Notes under the pieces: generated by a model
What the model saw: the letters and a program-made list of their open reading frames with translations, nothing else
What the model was told of the DNA's origin: nothing
Databases searched by the model: none
Translations under genes and position numbers: made by a program
Source of the DNA: Conchocele bisecta
Lineage: Eukaryota > Mollusca > Bivalvia > Lucinida > Thyasiridae
Length of the DNA stretch: 64,000 nucleotides
Direction: 5' to 3'
Assembly: GCA_029237695.1 (NCBI GenBank)
Contig: CM055279.1
Location: 56,369,530 to 56,433,529 of the forward strand
Part shown: positions 57,784-64,000 of the stretch, in pieces
Layout: the number at the start of each line of letters is the position of its first letter
How positions within the stretch are numbered: the stretch's first letter is position 1

Positions 57784-58045
57784 CTAAACTTGGCGTCAGA
57801 GAAATATGTCATAGTTTCTATAACCATCATCGAAAATTCTTAATATTTCGCGCATGCATTCCTCTAGGGCTCTGCTATCATGCTGATCCATGGACAAATC
57901 CATGACCGTGCCGCCCCCCCCCCCCCCCCCCCATTAAGCACAGGGTCAAAGTCAGCTTGCTCACAGACTACAAACCTACACATTAGGGGTACCTGGGCCC
58001 ACACGGGGGGTATTCCATAAGCTTGCGTACTGACAAATCTAGTTT
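57784..58045 (+). repeat. Single 166-bp-family monomer plus element tail
   Basis: AACTTGGCGTCAGAGAAATATG, TTAATATTTCGCGCATGCAT and a poly-C run (57913-57932), then the AGGGGTACCTG/ATTCCATAAGC/ACTGACAAATCTAGTT tail that also ends the array at 5640-5700. Together with 55806-57783 this defines one element: start, (GTCC)n, monomer(s), tail. Confidence 0.85.
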
Positions 58046-58133
58046 TGTCAGTTAATTTATAAAATTTCAACTTTTTGATTAAAGTTGAATGGTCTACAAG
58101 ATCAAATGCCTTTTTGAAGTCAACCATCACTAC
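58036..58133 (-). pseudogene. Short LINE reverse transcriptase fragment
   Basis: About 33 codons on the minus strand: VMVDFKKAFDLVDHSTLIKK and LKFYKLTDKT. DFKKAFD is RT motif A (with the first catalytic Asp), and the VDHSxLxxKL continuation is typical of Jockey/CR1/RTE-type non-LTR elements, a group different from the two L1/Tx1-type LINEs here. It is cut by the satellite element on one side and meets the Polinton-like DNA on the other. Confidence 0.8.
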
Positions 58134-58198
58134 ACCTGCAGTCCGATGAACAAAGCATTGTCAATTGGGACACGTTTGTCCATGCTCAATACCTGAAG

Positions 58199-58696
58199 AT
58201 GAGCATGACGACAGACGTAGAGACACCGGAGAGAGTGACCGTCAGTGCTGAAGATGTCAAATTGCCTTTGCCAAAACAAAAGGACCCCCAGAAAGTGGCT
58301 GCAGCGCGGGCGGGCGGGGGCTGCAGCCCGCAAACCGAAAGGTCAAACAAGAAAAACTCCAGGCCGACCTTAGAGAGGCCAAAATAAATATGCCGGAAGA
58401 TTGTCCTGTTCAAAAAACAGACAAAGACAGTCCCGCTGTTGTGTGTTCATCCGAAGGACAGCTAGACACGACAGTCGACTATCGACAGCAACAGTCGACA
58501 GCAGGCGACAGCAATACTGCAGTCGGAACGACGGGTAACCCTACGGGCTACTGGACCCCTTGGGTTGTTGGTGGAATTGAAATGTGCTGCTTGGTTTGTT
58601 CGTTCTTCGAACGGCGCCAAGGGTGCGACACCACCGTCACTGAGCCACGCTACCACGCAATTAAAAACACATACGGACCCATTCCATATGGAATAG
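58199..58696 (+). pseudogene. Polinton-like: basic coiled-coil/TM protein relic
   Basis: Starts ATG at 58199 and has a Lys/Pro-rich segment (KLPLPKQKDPQKVAAARAG). A frameshift in a G-rich run (about 58305-58325) follows, then a Lys/Glu/Gln-rich, probably coiled-coil stretch, a Ser/Thr/Gln linker and a short hydrophobic segment after WTPWVVGG (about 58550). A second frameshift follows near 58570-58580, and the end overlaps the next gene's start region. I know similar small proteins from invertebrate Polinton-like elements; their role is not established. Confidence 0.6.
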
Positions 58697-58699
58697 AAT

Positions 58700-58930
58700 A
58701 TGGCTTCTACTGATGCTGATGGAAAGATGCTGGCAAATGCGCTGTATCACAGTGCTGTGGTATCTGGCCTGTCGGCGGGCTACGCACGCATGGCCTTCAA
58801 GGGAGCTACGCCCAAGCTGGACTTTACCGGGTATGATATCGGCATGGTAGTCCTCGATGTCGGCCTGGCCATTGTCACGAAGGATATGCTAATTAAACAG
58901 GGGATCATCCCTGCGGATATTATGAAGTAA
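58700..58930 (+). CDS. Polinton-like: intact 76-residue small protein
   Basis: The only gene of the relic that is still open end to end. It begins MASTDADGKMLANALYHSAV, has an Ala/Gly-rich N-terminal helix that may be membrane-associated, and a second hydrophobic stretch (GMVVLDVGLAIVTKDMLIKQ) before ending at GIIPADIMK. ATG at 58700 lies a few bases after the stop of the preceding reading. Homologous small proteins occur beside the integrase in Polinton-like elements of aquatic invertebrates, as far as I recall; function unknown. It may be intact by chance because it is short. Confidence 0.65.
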   Translation: MASTDADGKMLANALYHSAVVSGLSAGYARMAFKGATPKLDFTGYDIGMVVLDVGLAIVTKDMLIKQGIIPADIMK

Positions 58931-58932
58931 TT

Positions 58933-59401
58933 ATGGACTCGATCGCAATGCTAGTTGGGGTGCCCTAGTCAATGCACTGGCCTTCAGCGGCAGCAACTAC
59001 CTCCTTTCCGCGCTGCGAAGCTCGGGTGTCGACGAGGAGCTTAAACGGTACGACAAAGCTGTCGAAAGGTTACAGCCGCCCAAGTCGCGTCTTCGAGAAA
59101 ACGCACAAACCGTCTCGACTGGATAAACGAGGAGCTCCACCGACAAGGCCACGCCGTGCAAACCTTCCAGACGTCGACGCCGCCATCCGCAAGTACTCTC
59201 AGGTATTTCCGCAAGAACAATACACTTGTCCCAGAGCACCAGCTTTCCAACTTCTATGCGCCCAGCGCTGACAAAAATAATCGTGAGATTGCCTTCGTCG
59301 TCATGGACAAAAAGCTCGCTAGAATTTATTACAGCCCCCGAGGCTATTGGAAGGAGCTCACGGCGATTAATAATCTCACCGCCGCGGCTGGTGCCTCTTA
59401 A
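58933..59401 (+). pseudogene. Polinton-like: second membrane protein relic
   Basis: ATG at 58933, two bases after the previous stop (TAATT-ATG). A short hydrophobic N-terminus is followed by a charged helical region (EELKRYDKAVERL) and, in the last frame (59156-59401), NTLVPEHQLSNFYAPSADKN, REIAFVVMDKKLARI and a stop at 59399. At least three frameshifts (near 58965, 59075-59100 and 59175) break it. Tight spacing to its neighbours suggests that they formed one plus-strand transcription unit with the integrase. Confidence 0.6.
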
Positions 59402-60126
59402 GATTTGGCCCGGGCGTGGCTCAAGAAGCAGGCCATCTGGCAGATATACCTGCCCCCTCCTTGGCACACTCCACGCCCAAAATTTGATGTCGCTGTTCCA
59501 AACGAGGTCCACCAGGCCGGTCTGCTCTTTCTCCCTCACGATCGCCTACCAAATTGTATGGGCGCATTGAGCCAGCTACTGGCTAAGCATGGAGTTTCTG
59601 TAAGGCGCGGCTGTGTGGATATCCACCGGAATCAGGGGATCGTGGAGCGCTTCAATAGGACCCTGGCTGAGCAGTTGTTCGGGCATAAATATGCCCAGGA
59701 GTTGCGACTTCCATCTGGGGAACGATCAACTGCGTGGCCAGGCTGCCTGCCGTGATATCGGCCCTGAACAGTGAGGAGACCCACCTCACCGACGAGAACC
59801 CAAAGGATGCCATCAAGGCCAAAACTGTAGCGCAAAAGCCCTCCTCCGTTGTTCCGGGTTGGTCTTGAAGAGCAAAAGCTCCCCTCGGCTGTGGTGTTCG
59901 GTACCTCTACCAACCTGGCGAGCTGGAGGGTGGTCGCCGTCTCGCGACCGACCCTGTCTGGTCTGTTCGGTCACCATGCCCGATGGGACGCTCGGTCACC
60001 ATGCCCGATGAACCCGTGCTGTACTATTTGTTGGATGGCCCACCGCATGGCTTTGACCGGGAAGAGCTTCTTGTTGTGCCTCCCGACACCCAGCTACCAA
60101 CACCGAAGGTGGTTGTACGGCGTTAG
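59402..60126 (+). pseudogene. Polinton-like integrase (rve) relic
   Basis: The N-terminal part (59408-59560) reads ARAWLKKQAIWQIYLPPPWH and VHQAGLLFLPHD, the later part GIVERFNRTLAEQLFGHKYA, and the C-terminal part (60000-60126) ends in VVVRR-TAG. Rve integrases join element ends to target DNA with a D,D-35-E triad. The Glu is present (59645-59647), but the first Asp position reads Gly (59519-59521) and the core carrying the second Asp is deleted between about 59565 and 59575. Frameshifts follow near 59755 and 59850-59990, where a TCACCATGCCCGATG word is duplicated. Its stop overlaps that of the polymerase by 2 bp. Confidence 0.85.
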
Positions 60127-62160
60127 ATGTCAATATCAGCCGCCCCTTCATGGGCCAGGGTGTTAACCCCGTTTTTCGCGATCCAGCGCTTGCTGTCGAA
60201 GGGGGTGGGGTGGGAGAGACATTGTGCACGCGCTGCCTTTAGATGCGATGACGCTCGAACCGCAGCACATCCATGGCATGGCGGAAGGTCTTCTTATCAA
60301 AGAGGGCATCCTTGTATTGCTCGTGGCGGACGTGCTTCTTCACGATCGACTTCGTCACTCGCTTGGCCTTCTTGATACTTTTGCTGCCGTCCTCCAGGAT
60401 CGAGTACATCTTGTGGCGCAGGCCAACATATTTCGTCCTTCGTATTTCCCATGACCTTCTTGTTTGCAGCGCTGTGCAGAAGGTGATCCGGGGGTAGTCA
60501 AGAGGTGTCGTTGAGATGCTCGTGCTCGGCCATGTCCTTGTACACTTCCTCGGTCTGGATCTCGAGGAGTCGGGAGTCGGGAGTCGGTGTCTGTGTAGAG
60601 GAGCTGGCAGCTGTCTCCATACTGGGCCTTTAAGTGGTTGTAGTAGAAGTTGTACATGAGGTGCTTGGAGAAGTCGAGGACACTCATACACACATACACA
60701 GGTCGGTTGAGAACTAGGCGGTTCTTGTGCATCTGGATCACTGCAAGATCGTCATCGAAGACGAAGGCTGGGCTGGCGATAAAGCACCACAGCTTGTCCT
60801 CCTCGTTTGCAGGCACAAGCTTGACATCAACTCGCTTGCGGTGCCAGGGGATACGTGTTGTTTGCATCGTGGAGCTCTACAGTGTACTGCAGGTCCACCT
60901 CGAGGATGTAGCTGGATGCTCTGCTATTACTTCTGTGAGCCGATCGCAGTTTTCCAACCACTCAAACCCGCTTGTTGGTAGGGGCTGACTCATTACCCAG
61001 CCATAGAGGTTATTGGCATCCATGTACAGGATGTGTTTGGTGGGCTCATGCGTGTCATATCTGTCGATCATAGGGTTGTTGGCTCGCACATGCCGCGTCG
61101 AGACCATGGAGATGCCTTTCTCGATGAACAGGTGCTGGTCGTAGTCTCTGAGCAGCTCAAGCTTTACGCCTGTTTTCTTGAGCAGGAGAGACCAGAGCTG
61201 GTGGGCATACTGCCCCAAGCACGTCTTCCGGAAGGTATCGAAGACGTTGGCCATGATGAGCATATCAGTCCGGTTGTATAGGTCATGATACTCCCCAGAC
61301 TGCGGCACCAAAATGACTCGAAGACCTGTGCGTGGGCATATTCGTCCATGCTGATTTGCTCGTCAGAGAGCTTGCTGTAGAAGGCCTCCTTTGGTGGGAG
61401 TTGAGGCTCTGCGAACCTCTCCCAAGAGTACATGTACTCGTAGGGGTAGACCCCCTTTCGCAGTAGCTCTCTCGTCTCTCTATCCGGTTAATACCGGGCC
61501 GTAATGTGGAAGGTCTCAGGTTTGTTGGCCGCCGCCAGCTTGTCGATGGATGCCAGCAGGAACTGGGCGCTGTCGATGAACCGGAGCTGCCCCAGGAAGA
61601 AGGAGATTTACTTCTCTGTATTGTTGGGGGTGTAGGAGACCTTGCACTCGATTTTCGAGATAGCCTGCATGATGAGATGCGAGTCATAGCCCCGCAAGTT
61701 GTGGAAGACCACAGATATTGTTGTAGTCTTCAGGCTCAACCTCAGTCTCCATCAAGCGTTTTCTCACACACATGGCATGACGTGGCTATGTTGTAAGCTC
61801 GCCAGTCTTTCGGGGCATCCGCATGGCTTTGGGGCTGGCCAGCTCCGCCTTAATTTTGCACTCTTTTTCATGGAGTGCTTGAATGAAACGTTACGTCCTC
61901 TGTATTCCATGTGCGGCTCTGTGTGGCCATCACAGCGCACGACCACATAGGAGTAGGTACAGGCCTCGTGATACTGAGTCCTTTGTGTATTGCTTTTTGC
62001 GGGGGCGAGCTCTGGGCCCTTGATGAGGGCCTCGAAGTTGGCGTAGATGATGAAGGGGGGGGGGGGGGGGCTGGGAGCTGCTTGCGGTGGTTCTGAAAGC
62101 TCAACTTGTTCTTCTCTTCTTCAGGCATCTCCACCCTCACCGCTGTCTGTCCAATCCAGC
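60123..62160 (-). pseudogene. Polinton-like family-B DNA polymerase relic
   Basis: Protein-primed-type PolB on the minus strand, broken by many frameshifts. In coding order: Exo I (YANFE, 62031-62045, where the family has Asp; the catalytic Asp is thus Asn), the next exonuclease block (HNLRGYDSHL, about 61685-61715), a middle block (61311-60990) with DLYNRTD, motif A (DANNLYGW, 60997-61020), the Kx-region (60690-60780) and motif C (YTDTDS, 60580-60597, both Asp kept). The C-terminal block follows (KYVGLRHKMYSILEDG and KKTFRHAMDVLR), and stop TAA at 60123-60125. A 16-G run (62055-62070) and a 7-bp triplication (60567-60587) are two of the frame breaks. Activity is not possible. Confidence 0.9.
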
Positions 62161-62202
62161 CAGTCTTCCCATATTAACAATGTTTTCTTGTAAACAATTA
62201 TT

Positions 62203-62303
62203 GGATTTACATTTATTGAACACAGGCTGCATAGCAGCCTACACAGGCTGCATAGCAGCCTACACAGGCTGCATAGCAGCCTATGTTCAATAAATGTAAA
62301 TCC
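62203..62303. repeat. Hairpin enclosing three tandem 17-bp hairpins
   Basis: The outer 20-bp arms are perfect: GGATTTACATTTATTGAACA at 62203-62222 and its complement at 62284-62303. Pairing can extend a few bases further with mismatches. Inside, AGGCTGC-ATA-GCAGCCT occurs three times (62224, 62245, 62266; period 21), each a perfect 7-bp stem with a 3-base loop. Confidence 0.97.
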
Positions 62304-62339
62304 ATCAATTGAAATTTCCGGTCGATCCTAAATTTGCAC

Positions 62340-62468
62340 TTACGAACATTTTAGTCGTACGAAGTTTAGTGAACCGGCCCCCAGGGCCTTAAGCAAGCGC
62401 CTCTTCACCACTCCCGGAATGAGTTCATTCATGATGTTCTGGACAACAGCATGGTCCATACTGGCCAT
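62340..62468 (-). CDS. Weak candidate: 42-codon ORF beyond the polymerase
   Basis: On the minus strand, MASMDHAVVQNIMNELIPGV then VKRRLLKALG. The end runs into GGCCGGTTCACTAAACTTCG, which looks like a dispersed repeat, so the stop may not be original. Position and composition suggest the N-terminal end of the polymerase or an adjacent Polinton gene, cut off by the triple-hairpin insertion. Confidence 0.3.
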   Translation of the reverse strand: MASMDHAVVQNIMNELIPGVVKRRLLKALGAGSLNFVRLKCS

Positions 62469-62479
62469 GTTGATTGGGT

Positions 62480-62715
62480 ATACCAATTGTAACTCAAGTC
62501 TTTAAATATAGATTTAAATCGCTGCCAGTCTGGCAAATTCTTTATTGAAGGCTCTCTGCGCACGGTGCAATAGCTTCATCTATTTGCTCCTATACCCGCA
62601 ACTGACACCGAGTGGTATTTGATTTGTCACCCCCTTTCCACAAACGCGTGGTACGCGATCCTATCCGTAGACGTAGTGGAAGCATGATTGTTGTTAAAAA
62701 ACGTTTCGTTTAAAT
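62480..62715. other. Short gap, nothing recognised
   Basis: No coding or repeat family assigned between the relic and the next repeat. Confidence 0.4.
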
Positions 62716-62850
62716 TGTTTGTTAAAAGCAAACTTTCGCTTGATTCATGATTTAGATCGATTAAGCTTTCAGAAAAAATAGGGTGGCAATTTTTTCAAGT
62801 TCAAAATGGCCGCCAAATTCAATATGGCCGCCATAATACCAATACGTAAA
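62716..62850 (+). repeat. Dispersed repeat shared with 6488-6640
   Basis: TTGTTAAAAGCAAACTTTCG, AATAGGGTGGCAATTTTTTC and two ATGGCCGCC words 17 bp apart (62805-62835). Confidence 0.75.
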
Positions 62851-63334
62851 TTATAAACAATATGTTTCGGATATTTTACGCATTCAAACTTGGTTTTGTT
62901 ACTTTACCATATTAGAAAGTGATTATGACATTAATAAATGTCATTCAAATTGATACGTGGGTAATACTGTGGCAAAATAGGGCTTATTACATGTTTATCC
63001 GGTTTAAATTACAAACACAATCGGCGTAATATTTGCAAAATACTTTCATATGCCCAAAAACAACAGCAACGAAATTGGGTATTTACGCATTGACTAGCAT
63101 ATCAAATCAATTTATTAAATATTCTAGAACATGTTATTGCTTTTGACCATTGAATTCATCAAAACTTGTTCTGATGTCCGGTTCTATCTAAGTGCCCGAG
63201 TGCATATAGTTTGCAAACCGAGAATTCCCAGTACAAACGACAACATGGGCCTGTGACTAAAAACCTTTCTGACTAGATCTACATCATTGAATGTTAGTTT
63301 GGTTGGGTGTGACATAGCTTTGCTCAGTTTCGGT
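62851..63334. other. Gene-free stretch before the second CXC-family fragment
   Basis: A+T-rich, no recognised feature. It may be an intron of the following gene, since a plausible acceptor (TAGCTTTGCTCAG) lies at its right end. Confidence 0.45.
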
Positions 63335-64000
63335 CAATTAGATTGTTTGATTCCATACAAACTAATCATAAACGTGACATTGGCCCGATCTTATTAGGCG
63401 AGCGGCCAGACAGAGAAAATGCCTTAATTAAGGAGTTTAATAGCTTTGATGAAGACAGCGCAGTAGAGGTTACAAATAATTCCCCTGGAACATGGGGGGC
63501 ATTTAATTAGTTGCTGTCCTGTAGCAACACCAAGATAAATGTCGCATTACTACCACCATTGATTCGTTCTCCTACTGATTTCAGTACACTGTTCACCGGT
63601 CTTATGAGAGCACAGGCTCTCAACACTTGCGTAATGGGCAACGAGGCGATCACTGTAATGACACTCGATATGCAGTTGTACAATATGGCCATGAAACTAT
63701 GGGTTGCAGGAGATGATATAAGGAAGAAGTTCCTGTTTCGTCCTGGGGAATTGCATGTGGTATTCTCTGCCTTGGCTGCACATAATATGTAGAAGGCAGC
63801 AGAATCGATCAGGCTTGGGTAGAAGCAGGGCTCTATTCACCTACAACAGTGACCCAAATTATAAATGGGAAACAAATGTATCGAGCACTGGAAGTGCACA
63901 CTGTTACACTGATTGCGCTGTACTGTTTGTACGTACAGAAATTTCTCACAACAGAACCAAGTGAGAAGGAATTTCTGAAAGACGTGTCGGGCCATCTTGG
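63335..64000 (+). pseudogene. Second fragment of the CXC-tailed family, runs off the window
   Basis: After a possible acceptor (TTTGCTCAG) the frame reads FRSIRLFDSIQTNHKRDIGP, then FDEDSAVEVTNNS. An in-frame TAG at 63508-63510 is followed, same frame, by NVALLPPLIRSPTDFSTLFT, AITVMTLDMQLYN and RPGELHVVFSALAA to TAG at 63790. The next block, in another frame, gives DQAWVEAGLYSPTTV and INGKQMYRALEVHT. It corresponds to the TFDQPLW/GGLHT middle region of the family (38.5-38.9 kb copy) but belongs to a clearly different subgroup. The rest lies beyond the right edge. Confidence 0.7.

Larger units (their letters stand above)
58134..62160. mobile_element. Polinton/Maverick (adintovirus-like) relic
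   Basis: About 4 kb, visibly more G+C-rich than its surroundings. From left: a coiled-coil/membrane protein relic (+), a 76-residue membrane-associated protein (+), a further membrane protein relic (+), a retroviral-type integrase relic (+) and, convergent, a family-B DNA polymerase (-). Self-encoded PolB plus rve integrase defines Polintons and the related adintoviruses. Packaging ATPase, adenain-type protease, major and minor capsid genes and long terminal inverted repeats were not found, so this is a partial copy. Both edges adjoin unrelated repeats. Many frameshifts and lost catalytic residues show it is dead. Confidence 0.88.

Noticed and set aside
55832..57843. Very long ORFs encoding Ser-Val-Arg-Pro or Gly-Arg-Thr-Asp repeats on both strands
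   Set aside because: They are direct translations of the (CCGT)n microsatellite; every frame and both strands are open because the 4-bp unit gives a 12-bp codon cycle without stops.
58972..60454. Numerous overlapping ORFs in the G+C-rich 58-62 kb block
   Set aside because: G+C-rich DNA has few stops; only frames with recognisable Polinton-type motifs were kept, the rest are shadows.
62087..62293. Plus-strand ORF with repeated CIAAYTG units
   Set aside because: It is the translation of the triple hairpin repeat and overlaps the polymerase relic on the other strand.
62203..62303. CRISPR-like array (short repeats at regular 21-bp spacing)
   Set aside because: There are only three units, no variable spacers, no cas genes, and the sequence is eukaryotic; the units are perfect hairpins inside a stem.
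1..64000. tRNA, rRNA or snRNA genes
   Set aside because: I looked for A/B box words (such as GGTTCGANNCC) and conserved rRNA blocks and found none convincing; a tRNAscan/Infernal run would be decisive.

Overview
The window looks like nuclear DNA of a mollusc, most likely a bivalve. It is A+T-rich, has long introns with GT/AG splice sites, and is packed with LINEs, fold-back repeats, satellites and (CCGT)n microsatellite. The T-rich SINE-like tails ending in (CAAA)n and the CAP/EGF/ShKT domain set are what I would expect of a bivalve. I saw no bacterial operon, rRNA, convincing tRNA or CRISPR array. The species is not determinable by eye.

The one host gene I can support runs on the + strand through most of the window. 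Four exons, at 16585-16679, 26431-26510, 45901-45999 and 54730-about 55001, encode in order the end of a CAP (SCP/TAPS) domain, its cysteine-rich hinge, an EGF-like module and a ShKT module. Splice phases agree at every junction, so this is a secreted CAP-EGF-ShKT protein with introns of about 9.7, 19.4 and 8.7 kb. Exons for the signal peptide and N-terminal CAP half were not found and may lie upstream.

Nearly everything else is repeats, most of it inside those introns. 0-16.5 kb: 21-bp tandem repeats, a TIR element, an eight-unit array of about 166-bp monomers, and a decayed minus-strand L1/Tx1-type LINE (9.2-12.2 kb). 17.8-25.8 kb: a large element with inverted arms of about 175-bp-spaced AAGATGGCCGCC cores; a plus-strand LINE (22.2-24.9 kb) has jumped into its right arm. 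28-31.3 kb: a copia RNase H scrap, a MITE, and a multi-exon Crypton-type tyrosine recombinase relic. 31.9-35.5 kb: a 3.6-kb near-palindrome flanked by 29-bp direct repeats. 36.8-40.0 kb: a broken gene of a mollusc-expanded family ending in a CXC domain. 40.5-45.8 kb: a second element with inverted AAGATGGCCGCC arms and nearly the same size and spacing as the first. 46-54.7 kb: TIR elements, tandem repeats, hairpins, and a pair of inverted repeats of about 0.49 kb. 55.8-58.0 kb: huge (CCGT)n blocks alternating with a spacer of about 160 bp, all inside one satellite-type element.

From 58.1 to 62.2 kb there is a visibly G+C-richer relic of a Polinton/Maverick (adintovirus-like) element. It carries small membrane-protein genes, a broken integrase and a convergent broken family-B DNA polymerase, with no capsid genes seen. 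A triple-hairpin repeat follows at 62.2-62.3 kb. The window ends inside a second, diverged fragment of the CXC-family gene (63.3-64.0 kb).
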